Notes under the pieces: generated by a model | What the model saw: the letters and a program-made list of their open reading frames with translations, nothing else | What the model was told of the DNA's origin: nothing | Database searches by the model: none | Made by a program: the position numbers and the translations under genes | Assembly (NCBI GenBank): GCA_030613145.1 | Contig: JAUWMM010000168.1 | Span: 1 to 5,302, forward strand | Source: Desulfobacterales bacterium | GTDB taxonomy: Bacteria > Desulfobacterota > Desulfobacteria > Desulfobacterales > C00003060 | Direction: 5' to 3' | Length of the DNA: 5,302 nt | Shown: positions 1-5,302 of the stretch, one piece after another | How positions within the stretch are numbered: the stretch's first letter is position 1 | How the letters are laid out: each line of letters opens with the position of its first letter

Positions 1-933
1 GGAAGGGGCTACGGCTCGTCGGATTTCGCCTGGACAGCCGCCCTGTTTCTCGATCTGGTCTATGAATACTACGACAAAGACAAGCACCGGTTCGACTGGC
101 TGGGATTGGGAAAAACGCGCAAAATGAAAAAAAAGGTGGTGCTTAATGGGAGGAAGGGCTCAGAAACTTCCCCGTCAGATAACATTGCCTCCGAACTGAT
201 GGCCTCCATTGGAAATCTTAAAAACAAATTCTATAACTTGAGTCGTGGCCTGGTAGATTATGAGGCTATGAAACAGTCGGAAGAATATGGGAGGTACCGG
301 CAGATCGCGGCCCGACTCCGGACATTTGATCCAAAAGCACTCACTGACCCAGGCCAAAAAAAGGCCTTCTGGATCAATCTCTACAATACTATTGTTGTAC
401 ATGGCATCGTGGAACTGGGAATTCAGTCTTCCGTCAGGGAAATATCGGATTTCTTTTCCAACATAGTATACCGCATTGGTGATTTTGCCTTTTCCGCGGA
501 AGAAATCGAGCACGGGATTCTGCGTGCCAATGCCAGGCAGCCCTACCACCTTTTCCCTCTATTCGGAAAGAATGACCCGCGCCGGGGATTGAGTCTTACG
601 AACGTCGATCCAAGAATTCATTTTGCCCTGGTCTGCGGGTCAAGGTCATGCGCTCCAATCAGGTTTTATGAACCCCCTTTGATTGATGAACAGCTGGACA
701 GGGCGGCAAAGAACTTTGTAAACAGCTCGGAAGTGATCATCCTGCCCGAGAAGAACAAAATATTTCTGTCTCAGATATTTAGCTGGTACAATAGGGATTT
801 TGGCGGCAAACAGAAGATATTCAACTTCCTGCTCAAATACCACGACAAGAACGAAAAAACAGAATTTCTCAAACAGAACATGAATTCCATAGAGGTTGAA
901 TACTTATTCTATGACTGGAATTTGAATCATTAG
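1..933 (+). CDS. Glycoside hydrolase C-terminal end fused in frame to a DUF547 domain (5' partial)
   Basis: The frame is open from base 1 to the TAG at 931-933, giving 310 visible residues; the true start lies upstream of the window. Visible residues 1-35 contain GYGSSDFAWTAALFLDL. This resembles the closing segment of (alpha/alpha)6-barrel glycosidases (GH63/MGH1-like/trehalase group), which end in a similar 'F-W-T-A-A-L' strand. A basic linker follows (about residues 36-50). The rest is a complete DUF547 domain: KAFWINLYN (about 121-129), EEIEHGILR (167-175), HFALVCGSRSCAPIR (207-221, with two conserved Cys), SQIFSWYNRDFG (257-268) and the typical end YLFYDWNLN. DUF547 has no established biochemical function. 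A separate DUF547 gene could begin at TTG 106 or ATG 124, but neither has a good Shine-Dalgarno sequence and no stop ends the hydrolase frame, so a single polypeptide is preferred. It lies 34 bases upstream of zwf and is probably in the same operon. The DUF547 call is firm; the hydrolase call rests on a short tail. Confidence 0.8.
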   Translation, partial: GRGYGSSDFAWTAALFLDLVYEYYDKDKHRFDWLGLGKTRKMKKKVVLNGRKGSETSPSDNIASELMASIGNLKNKFYNLSRGLVDYEAMKQSEEYGRYRQIAARLRTFDPKALTDPGQKKAFWINLYNTIVVHGIVELGIQSSVREISDFFSNIVYRIGDFAFSAEEIEHGILRANARQPYHLFPLFGKNDPRRGLSLTNVDPRIHFALVCGSRSCAPIRFYEPPLIDEQLDRAAKNFVNSSEVIILPEKNKIFLSQIFSWYNRDFGGKQKIFNFLLKYHDKNEKTEFLKQNMNSIEVEYLFYDWNLNH

Positions 934-967
934 TAAAATCGCTGACGAATTTTGGAAATAAATAAAA

Positions 968-2536
968 ATGGAAAAAATAGAAGTGAAGCCAAATATTGAT
1001 AACCCCGACATGGCCACAACTAGGGCACAGGATATGGGGTTGTCTTTCGACTCCTGCGTGGCAGAGGACCACCCGGATCCTTGCATGATCGTTATCGTGG
1101 GCGCTTCGGGCGATCTGACGGCCCGTAAGATTGTTCCGGCCCTTTTCAGTCTATACGTCGATGGCGGTCTGCCCGATCCTTTCATCGTCGTGGGGTGTGC
1201 ACGCACCAACATGGGCGATAAGAACTTTAGGAAAAAAATGAAAAAGGCTTTGTACGATTCCAACCCTCTTGATAAGGCAAAATGGCCGGCCTTTTCCCCA
1301 TTGCTCCACTACCGATCCGTGGACTACGAAGACCTGTCCTCTTTTCGAGTGCTGGCCGAGTCGCTCAAGGAGTTGGACAAGAGGCACGGGATCGGAGGGA
1401 ATAGGATCTTTTATCTGGCCATCCCGCCCTCCCTTTACAAGTCAACGGCCCAGATGCTTGGGAAAGCCGGTCTATCAACGGGAGGGGCAAAGGGAAATAG
1501 CTGGTCAAGAATCGTGGTGGAAAAACCCTTTGGCCGGGATCTGGATACGGCCAGTGATCTGGACCGCTCTCTTCATGAGTATTTTCAAGAAGATCAGATA
1601 TTCAGGATCGATCACTACCTGGCAAAAGAGACGGTCCAAAACATCCTGATGTTCCGTTTTGCAAACGCCATTTTCGAACCAATCTGGAACAGGAGGTACA
1701 TCGATCACATACACATAACAGCTGCTGAAACACTGGGAGTGGAACACCGGGCAGGCTATTATGAGCAGGCAGGTGTATTACGAGACATGTTCCAAAACCA
1801 CATGATGCAGCTTCTGGCCCTGACGGCCATGGATCCCCCTTCCCTGTTCGAGGCTGATCGTGTGCGCGATGAAAAAATCAGGGTTTATCGCTCTCTCAGG
1901 CCTTTTCCTGTTCAGAATTGGCAGGACTTCCTGATGCTGGGACAGTACGGGGCCGGGACCATTGACGGAAAGCGCGTCCCGGGCTACCGCGAAGAACCAG
2001 GGGTCAACCCAGAGTCGCTGATCCCTACATTTGCAATAATGAAGGTCTTTTTAGACAACTGGCGCTGGCAGGGTGTCCCTTTTTACCTCACTTCGGGAAA
2101 GCGCCTTCGTGAAAAGCGTACGGAGATAGCGATACAGTTCAAGGAAACCCCCCATTCCATGTTTCGAGAGACACTGGGAGAATCTATCTCAGCAAACCGG
2201 CTCATACTCGGCATCTACCCGGATGAGAAAATCACCCTCACCTTTCAGACGAAGCATCCCGGTGTCAAGGTATGTCTGAGATCCGTGACTATGGACTTCC
2301 ATTATCATCAGAACTACAAGGGACCAATCCTTGATGCCTATGAAAAAGTGCTTTTGGACTGCATGCTGGGTGACCAGATGCTCTTCTGGCGACAGGACGG
2401 GGTGGAACTTTGCTGGTCCTTTCTAACTCCCATTCTCATGGAATGCGAGGCATGCGGCGACCGGGCCCGGCTGCTTCATCTTTACGAATCCGGAACGTGG
2501 GGGCCGGAGGAAGATCAGGACCTGAATAATATTTAA
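968..2536 (+). CDS. zwf: Glucose-6-phosphate 1-dehydrogenase
   Basis: The product is a 522-residue cytosolic enzyme that oxidises glucose 6-phosphate to 6-phosphogluconolactone with NADP+ (or NAD+), the first step of the oxidative pentose phosphate pathway. The N-terminal Rossmann domain has the dinucleotide motif GASGDLTARK at 45-54 and VVEKPFGRD at 183-191. The substrate/catalytic motif RIDHYLAKE lies at 213-221 and includes D215 and H216. The catalytic-base His corresponds to H278 in FQNHMMQ, after the conserved LGVEHRAGYYEQAGVLRDM. The C-terminal domain has YLTSGKRL (373-380) and ends with GDQMLFWRQDGVE (468-480). The usual signature is DHYLGKE; here the Gly is Ala. The N-terminal extension before the Rossmann strand is ~40 residues, longer than usual. 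ATG 1034 (residue 23), with AGGG 8 bases upstream, is an alternative start; ATG 968 has only a weak GGA 11 bases upstream. No pgl or gnd follows within the window. Confidence 0.96.
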   Translation: MEKIEVKPNIDNPDMATTRAQDMGLSFDSCVAEDHPDPCMIVIVGASGDLTARKIVPALFSLYVDGGLPDPFIVVGCARTNMGDKNFRKKMKKALYDSNPLDKAKWPAFSPLLHYRSVDYEDLSSFRVLAESLKELDKRHGIGGNRIFYLAIPPSLYKSTAQMLGKAGLSTGGAKGNSWSRIVVEKPFGRDLDTASDLDRSLHEYFQEDQIFRIDHYLAKETVQNILMFRFANAIFEPIWNRRYIDHIHITAAETLGVEHRAGYYEQAGVLRDMFQNHMMQLLALTAMDPPSLFEADRVRDEKIRVYRSLRPFPVQNWQDFLMLGQYGAGTIDGKRVPGYREEPGVNPESLIPTFAIMKVFLDNWRWQGVPFYLTSGKRLREKRTEIAIQFKETPHSMFRETLGESISANRLILGIYPDEKITLTFQTKHPGVKVCLRSVTMDFHYHQNYKGPILDAYEKVLLDCMLGDQMLFWRQDGVELCWSFLTPILMECEACGDRARLLHLYESGTWGPEEDQDLNNI

Positions 2537-2546
2537 AAAGCCAAAA

Positions 2547-2678
2547 ATGAGAAAATTCACTATGGAGCCATACTACAAACCGGAGGACCTTTCAAAATTC
2601 GACGAGATCGGAACTGAAGCCGTTCACGTCGTCACGGCCATACGATGGGGCTCCATAGAGACGCGAGGTCAGGTTTAG
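2547..2678 (+). pseudogene. Remnant of a carboxymuconolactone decarboxylase/AhpD-like peroxidase-type gene
   Basis: This is a 43-codon open frame starting 10 bases after the zwf stop. An internal ATG at 2562 gives MEPYYKPEDLSKFDEIG, which resembles the N-terminus of CMD-family proteins such as the arsenosugar-biosynthesis-associated peroxidase-like proteins (pattern YY.PEDL.KFGEIG). In those proteins this segment is followed by a helix and a redox CxxC motif. Here the similarity ends after residue ~23, the next ~20 residues match nothing I recognise, and a TAG follows at 2676. None of the three forward frames downstream restores a CMD-like sequence or a CxxC motif. I infer a truncated gene with a recombination breakpoint near 2610-2620. 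There is no good Shine-Dalgarno sequence. It could instead be a chance or recently evolved small ORF. The family call rests on about 17 residues. Confidence 0.45.
2560..2658. repeat. 10-bp perfect inverted repeat flanking the remnant
   Basis: The left arm ctatggagcc (2560-2569) is the exact reverse complement of ggctccatag (2649-2658), with 79 bases between the arms. Extending outwards by three bases adds two more matches and one mismatch. The pair encloses most of the CMD-like remnant. It could be the trace of a small insertion or inversion, or a long-range stem. No transposase is present, and the arms are short enough that coincidence is possible. Confidence 0.5.
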
Positions 2679-2870
2679 GGTGCGCGCAAAAACAACTTCA
2701 CAGAATTCGCGCTCAGATTTGGGTTCCCGCCTATATTTGTGCCATATGGCATTGAGGAGGTTGATTCCATCATGATGGGTCTGATAGCTTCAAACACAGA
2801 GCAATGGAAGGAGGGCGTAGCCCGAGTGGAATTGCCCTGTGTTTGGAACCTCAACTCAGAAGGGATTATC
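2679..2870 (+). other. Open but unassigned leader ahead of the first DUF1670 gene
   Basis: These 192 bases are free of stops in the frame of the downstream gene, so they could extend that protein at its N-terminus. Candidate starts are GTG 2739 and ATG 2772/2775. A perfect AGGAGG at 2755-2760 lies 11 bases before ATG 2772. The translated stretch (for example FALRFGFPPIFVPYG) matches nothing I recognise and is not part of the DUF1670 pattern as I know it. It could be a 5' leader, the tail of a disrupted gene, or a genuine N-terminal extension. I see no convincing sigma-70 promoter in it. Confidence 0.4.
2858..2864 (+). promoter_or_regulatory. Ribosome binding site that decides the start at 2871
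   Basis: AGAAGGG lies six bases upstream of ATG 2871. The spacing is better than that of the AGGAGG at 2755-2760 relative to ATG 2772 (11 bases). The protein from 2871 also begins close to where DUF1670 homology starts, so this site is preferred. Confidence 0.55.
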
Positions 2871-3689
2871 ATGATCAACAATTCTTCTCTCAATAAATGG
2901 CACCGTCTGGCTCATAAGCAACTCAACCAACAGTTTGTCCATGAAATAATTCATGGGATGAATTGCTCTTCTTTTGAGGCTTCAGCAATCCTTGATACGG
3001 TTTATCGCGTTTATCGTCCCTATTTTGAGACGAGCGGAACGCTAAAGCCCGGACAGATCTTGTTCCAAGTTGTCTCCGTGGAAACTTCAACCAATACGCC
3101 TCTGGCAGAAGGCAAACAGGTCATGGTCACCCTTACTTTAGATGCTGGGCCTGAAGACCTCAGGGTCAGAGAGAAACAAGGCGTCCAGGCACTGCGTCGA
3201 CACCGAATGCAGCGGATATGCATCGAAGCCTTCCAACAGGGAGGGCTATTGACCATAGAAGACCTGGCCAACAGGCTGTTCAACTGTGGCCAACGTACGC
3301 TTTCCAGAGACCTCGAAGCGTTCCGAGAGCAGGGCATTGTGCTGCCGCTTCGCTCCACTATCAAGGACATGGGCCGGTCGATTACGCATCGATCGCTCAT
3401 TATTCAGCAGTGGCTCAAAGGCATGGAGTACTCCGAAATAGCCCGCAATACACATCATGGCATACAGTCGGTGCAAAATTATGTCAGCAAATTCAAACGT
3501 ATCGTAGCACTGGCCGAAGAAGGCTATGACATCAACACGATTGCATTCTTAGCAAAAATGTCGGCCTCCCTTGTCCAGACCTATTTCGAACTGTACGGTA
3601 AGGGCGACATCATCCCCCATCGGCGTAAGGAACTGCAATCTTTCCTAAAAAAGGGGGCGCTTCAGATCCCCGTAGGGAGATCCCAGTGA
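2871..3689 (+). CDS. DUF1670 domain protein, first of a tandem pair
   Basis: A 272-residue predicted cytosolic protein of unknown function, recognised as DUF1670 by pattern. LKPGQIL is at 58-64, VTLTLDAGPEDL at ~86-97, and RRHRMQRICIEAFQQGGLL around 109-127. A winged-helix-like segment spans ~126-159 (TIEDLANRLFNCGQRTLSRD then REQGIVLPLRS). Next come KDMGRSITHRSLII (165-178), a helix-turn-helix-like SEIARNTHHGIQSVQNYVSKF (188-208) and a third HTH-like segment NTIAFLAKMSASLVQTYFEL (222-241). There is no signal peptide or membrane segment. Several HTH-like units suggest DNA binding, but this is inference from sequence pattern. The start at 2871 is chosen from its Shine-Dalgarno sequence and family length; the frame is open back to 2679, so a 316-residue form from GTG 2739 is possible. 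The stop overlaps the next gene by four bases (GTGA), which implies translational coupling. Confidence 0.85.
   Translation: MINNSSLNKWHRLAHKQLNQQFVHEIIHGMNCSSFEASAILDTVYRVYRPYFETSGTLKPGQILFQVVSVETSTNTPLAEGKQVMVTLTLDAGPEDLRVREKQGVQALRRHRMQRICIEAFQQGGLLTIEDLANRLFNCGQRTLSRDLEAFREQGIVLPLRSTIKDMGRSITHRSLIIQQWLKGMEYSEIARNTHHGIQSVQNYVSKFKRIVALAEEGYDINTIAFLAKMSASLVQTYFELYGKGDIIPHRRKELQSFLKKGALQIPVGRSQ
3674..3679 (+). promoter_or_regulatory. Ribosome binding site for the second DUF1670 gene
   Basis: GGGAGA lies inside the end of the first DUF1670 gene, six bases before the GTG start at 3686. It supports that GTG rather than an internal ATG as the start, and fits coupled translation of the pair. Confidence 0.6.
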
Positions 3690-4441
3690 TAAGACCACCC
3701 GACAGTGTCAAGCGCTACAAGTCAGCCAAAGAACGCTTTATGAAGCCGCTTATCATGAACTTTTTCGCCCGGGAATGTCCCAGGTTCTTTGGGCCAGTGC
3801 TCAGAGAGAGAATCGCCGATGAGCTCCTTACCCTCTTTGAATCAGTGTCTCCAAAAACCTCCCGGCTCAAACCTGGACAAATCCTCTGGAATGCATTGGA
3901 CAAAAATACCCGTGGGGATTCCCCAAACCGTAAATATGTACCGGTTATACTAACCGTTATCTCCGAAGAAGACGTGCAACTTCTTGTCGAAGGCGTACAT
4001 ATGTCAAAGATTACTGAAAACGCCATCGGACGAATGATTCGTGAAGCATACAGCCAAGGAGGCATCCTTTCTTCCAGGGATCTTGGCCTGATCACGTTGC
4101 GGCATCCCACGACAACTTCTTCGATAAGAAAACGGTTCGAAGAGCACCATGAATGTACTCTTCCCCACACCGGGGCGCTCCATGATATGGGCTCAACCGT
4201 ATCCCACAAAGCCATAATCGTCAGAAAAATCGTCCTTGAAAAAAAGGACCCAGCAGCGGTCGCGCGCGAGATAAATCATTCACAGGCCGCTGTCGACCAT
4301 TATCTCAAAGACTATCATCGGGTCAAAATGCTACATAACCTCAACTATGACTTAGAGTTTATCAATCAGGCAACACAAATAGCCAAATATGTTATCCGTC
4401 AGTATATAGAAATCATTAGCCAGGAACAAAATTCTCCTTGA
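3686..4441 (+). CDS. DUF1670 domain protein, second of a tandem pair
   Basis: A 251-residue predicted cytosolic protein, a divergent paralogue of the upstream gene product. Shared landmarks in the same order are LKPGQIL (61-67), the strand PVILTVISEEDV (86-97) in place of VTLTLDAGPEDL, EAYSQGGILSSRDL (120-133), TLPHTGALHDMGSTVSHKAIIV (158-179) and AAVAREINHSQAAVDHYLKD (190-209), then HRVKML and a last helical segment. The winged-helix-like part (about 127-160) differs most from its partner, as if the two recognise different targets. The last HTH-like segment (about 222-245) is also poorly conserved. Start GTG 3686 overlaps the previous stop as GTGA and has GGGAGA at the right spacing. The function of DUF1670 is unknown. 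The HTH-like content and paired arrangement suggest a two-subunit DNA-binding or regulatory unit; that is inference. Confidence 0.87.
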   Translation: MIRPPDSVKRYKSAKERFMKPLIMNFFARECPRFFGPVLRERIADELLTLFESVSPKTSRLKPGQILWNALDKNTRGDSPNRKYVPVILTVISEEDVQLLVEGVHMSKITENAIGRMIREAYSQGGILSSRDLGLITLRHPTTTSSIRKRFEEHHECTLPHTGALHDMGSTVSHKAIIVRKIVLEKKDPAAVAREINHSQAAVDHYLKDYHRVKMLHNLNYDLEFINQATQIAKYVIRQYIEIISQEQNSP

Positions 4442-4505
4442 CATGCCATTTGGCAATAACTATGGCGGGACTGACCTCGTCTAAAGCGTTTTATACTCAA
4501 ATTTT

Positions 4506-4529
4506 ATGCAACGTTAGGGTTAATGCAAC
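4506..4529. repeat. Short direct repeat atgcaac
   Basis: Two copies of atgcaac start at 4506 and 4523, 17 bases apart, in the non-coding stretch after the DUF1670 pair. They could be an operator half-site pair or chance. The rest of 4442-4544 holds nothing else I can name, apart from a weak tgcca/tggca dyad just after the stop at 4441, which has no T-run. Confidence 0.3.
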
Positions 4530-4544
4530 TGAAACTTGATAACC

Positions 4545-4686
4545 TCGTAAAAAGTCGTCACACCGGCCCCGCATCTAATGCGGGATAAACTGCACCCGGG
4601 GTCCAGGTTAGTCACAAATTTTTGAAAACACTGGATTCCGGCTTTCGCCGGAATAACGGAAAAGAGAACTTTTCGACTTTTTGCGA
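4545..4686. repeat. MITE-like palindromic repeat element
   Basis: A ~142-bp non-coding element bounded by imperfect 13-bp terminal inverted repeats: tcgtaaaaagtcg (4545-4557) and cgactttttgcga (4674-4686), with one mismatch. Inside are two hairpins: cccgcat-cta-atgcggg (4568-4584) and attccggc-tttc-gccggaat (4635-4654). The pattern of 'gtcgtca', 'ctggattccggctttcgccggaat' and 'gactttttgcgaatccatca' resembles a repeat family I recall as scattered through Desulfobacterota genomes, often between genes. It has no ORF, so any mobility would need help in trans. The second hairpin has no T-run and is not a convincing intrinsic terminator, although the folded RNA could slow transcription or protect the DUF1670 message. 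Confidence 0.7.
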
Positions 4687-4711
4687 ATCCATCATATTTG
4701 GGATTTACAAT
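4681..4711 (+). promoter_or_regulatory. Possible sigma-70-type promoter for the acyl-CoA synthetase gene
   Basis: TACAAT at 4706-4711 (5/6 to the -10 consensus) is preceded by TTGCGA at 4681-4686 (4/6 to the -35 consensus) with a 19-base spacer, longer than ideal. The -35-like hexamer falls within the right terminal repeat of the palindromic element, so the element may have supplied part of a promoter. This is a weak match. Confidence 0.22.
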
Positions 4712-4760
4712 GTTTTAAGGCCCATCACTTTGATTGGGGCGAGGCCCTTGAGTTGAAGAT

Positions 4761-5302
4761 ATGACCAATAAAGACGCTTTAGATAATATCTACGATGCCT
4801 TTGCTGCTGCCGCAGAAAAACATGGCAACAAAACCGCAATTATCTATTTGGGCACCCGCTTCAGTTATAACAGGGTCGTCAAACTTGCAGAACGCTTCGC
4901 CTTCTCTTTAAGGACCCAGGGGGTTGAGGATGGGGACAGGATTGTCATGTATGTCCCCAACAGTGTTCAGTGGGTAATCGCCTGGTTAGGTATTCAGAGA
5001 GCGGGTGCCGTTGCTGTCCCCATAACGCCTATCTACACGGCACATGATCTACAGTATATTGCAAACGACAGTGGGGCTAAATATATCGTCTGTTCTGATA
5101 CGAATTATGGATATGTAAAGCAGGTATTTCCCGAAACAGGTTTCAAAATGGCCATTGTCACAAGGCTTACCGATATACTGCCGTGGTGGAAACGCCTTTT
5201 TGGCTGGGCCTTTGACAGGGTACCAAAGGGCAAGGTTGCGAAGGAGGACAACACCCTTTCATTCAAAAAAATGTTAAGTTCCGGCAATCACAATTCTCAT
5301 CT
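4761..5302 (+). CDS. AMP-forming acyl-CoA synthetase (long-chain fatty-acid-CoA ligase-like), 3' partial
   Basis: The first 180 residues of an ANL-superfamily adenylate-forming enzyme, which activates a carboxylic acid to its CoA thioester through an acyl-AMP intermediate. Visible landmarks are TAIIYLGTRFSYNRV (25-39), LRTQGVEDGDRIVMYVPNS (50-68), WVIAWLGIQRAGAVAVPITP (71-90) and IYTAHDLQYIANDSGAKYIV (91-110). These match the N-terminal domain of FadD-like ligases. The P-loop (S-SGTTG-type), the adenylation motifs and the C-terminal domain lie beyond the window, so substrate class cannot be set. Residues 137-157 include PWWKRLFGWAF, a possibly membrane-associating amphipathic stretch. The frame has a stop (TGA 4749) just upstream, so ATG 4761 is the earliest ATG. 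The Shine-Dalgarno signal is weak: GAAG is too close and GAGG is too far. It is separated from the DUF1670 pair by 319 bases, so it is probably a separate transcription unit. Confidence 0.88.
   Translation, partial: MTNKDALDNIYDAFAAAAEKHGNKTAIIYLGTRFSYNRVVKLAERFAFSLRTQGVEDGDRIVMYVPNSVQWVIAWLGIQRAGAVAVPITPIYTAHDLQYIANDSGAKYIVCSDTNYGYVKQVFPETGFKMAIVTRLTDILPWWKRLFGWAFDRVPKGKVAKEDNTLSFKKMLSSGNHNSH

Noticed and set aside
175..549. 124-codon open frame on the - strand
   Set aside because: It is antisense to the DUF547 domain, whose + strand motifs (FWINLYN, CGSRSC) are unambiguous.
106..933. DUF547 as an independent gene starting at TTG 106 or ATG 124
   Set aside because: There is no stop for the upstream hydrolase-like frame and no good Shine-Dalgarno sequence at either codon, so a single fused frame is simpler. 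It is kept open as a finding.
1269..1649. 126-codon open frame on the + strand inside zwf
   Set aside because: It is an out-of-frame reading of a clearly conserved zwf region, with a Trp/Arg/Ser-rich translation and no family match.
3020..3400. 126-codon open frame on the - strand
   Set aside because: It is antisense to the conserved core of the first DUF1670 gene, with Arg/Ser-rich composition typical of a shadow frame.
3715..4215. 166-codon open frame on the - strand
   Set aside because: It lies fully inside the second DUF1670 gene, whose + strand product matches a family. The antisense translation has no recognisable domain and no convincing ribosome binding site.
4635..4654. Hairpin as an intrinsic terminator
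   Set aside because: The 8-bp stem with a 4-base loop is strong, but it is followed by aacggaaaag rather than a T-run. It fits better as part of the palindromic repeat.
4442..4760. CRISPR array, tRNA or riboswitch in the long intergenic region
   Set aside because: There are no regularly spaced repeats, no cloverleaf with a CCA-type end and no aptamer pattern I recognise.

Overview
The window holds five protein-coding genes, all on the + strand, one gene remnant and a MITE-like palindromic repeat. It suggests an anaerobic bacterium of the Desulfobacterota (former Deltaproteobacteria). This is inferred from three things: the repeat in the last intergenic region (gtaaaaagtcgtca…ctggattccggctttcgccggaat…cgactttttgcga) resembles dispersed repeats I associate with that group, a pair of DUF1670 genes is present, and there is a FadD-like acyl-CoA ligase. 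No rRNA or tRNA gene is available to confirm it.

Positions 1-2536 look like a carbohydrate-metabolism unit. The first reading frame is open from base 1. It starts with what looks like the last ~35 residues of an (alpha/alpha)6-barrel glycoside hydrolase (GH63/MGH1-like), and runs without a stop into a complete DUF547 domain that ends at 933. After 34 bases comes zwf, a full-length glucose-6-phosphate dehydrogenase. The short gap and shared strand suggest co-transcription. A glucosidase next to the first enzyme of the oxidative pentose phosphate pathway would fit the use of a stored or compatible-solute sugar for NADPH, but that link is inference.

Positions 2537-4441 look like an accessory insertion. 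Just after zwf is a 43-codon remnant. Its first ~20 residues resemble the N-terminus of a carboxymuconolactone-decarboxylase/AhpD-type peroxidase-like protein, and the similarity then stops abruptly. A perfect 10-bp inverted repeat flanks most of it. Two different DUF1670 proteins of unknown function follow, overlapping by GTGA, each with a strong Shine-Dalgarno sequence and apparent helix-turn-helix segments. They are the most interesting undescribed unit here: a coupled pair of divergent, probably DNA-binding paralogues.

Positions 4442-4760 are non-coding. They contain a 7-bp direct repeat and a ~142-bp element with 13-bp imperfect terminal inverted repeats and two internal hairpins. From 4761 to the window edge is the 5' part (180 residues) of an AMP-forming acyl-CoA synthetase, cut off before its ATP-binding P-loop.
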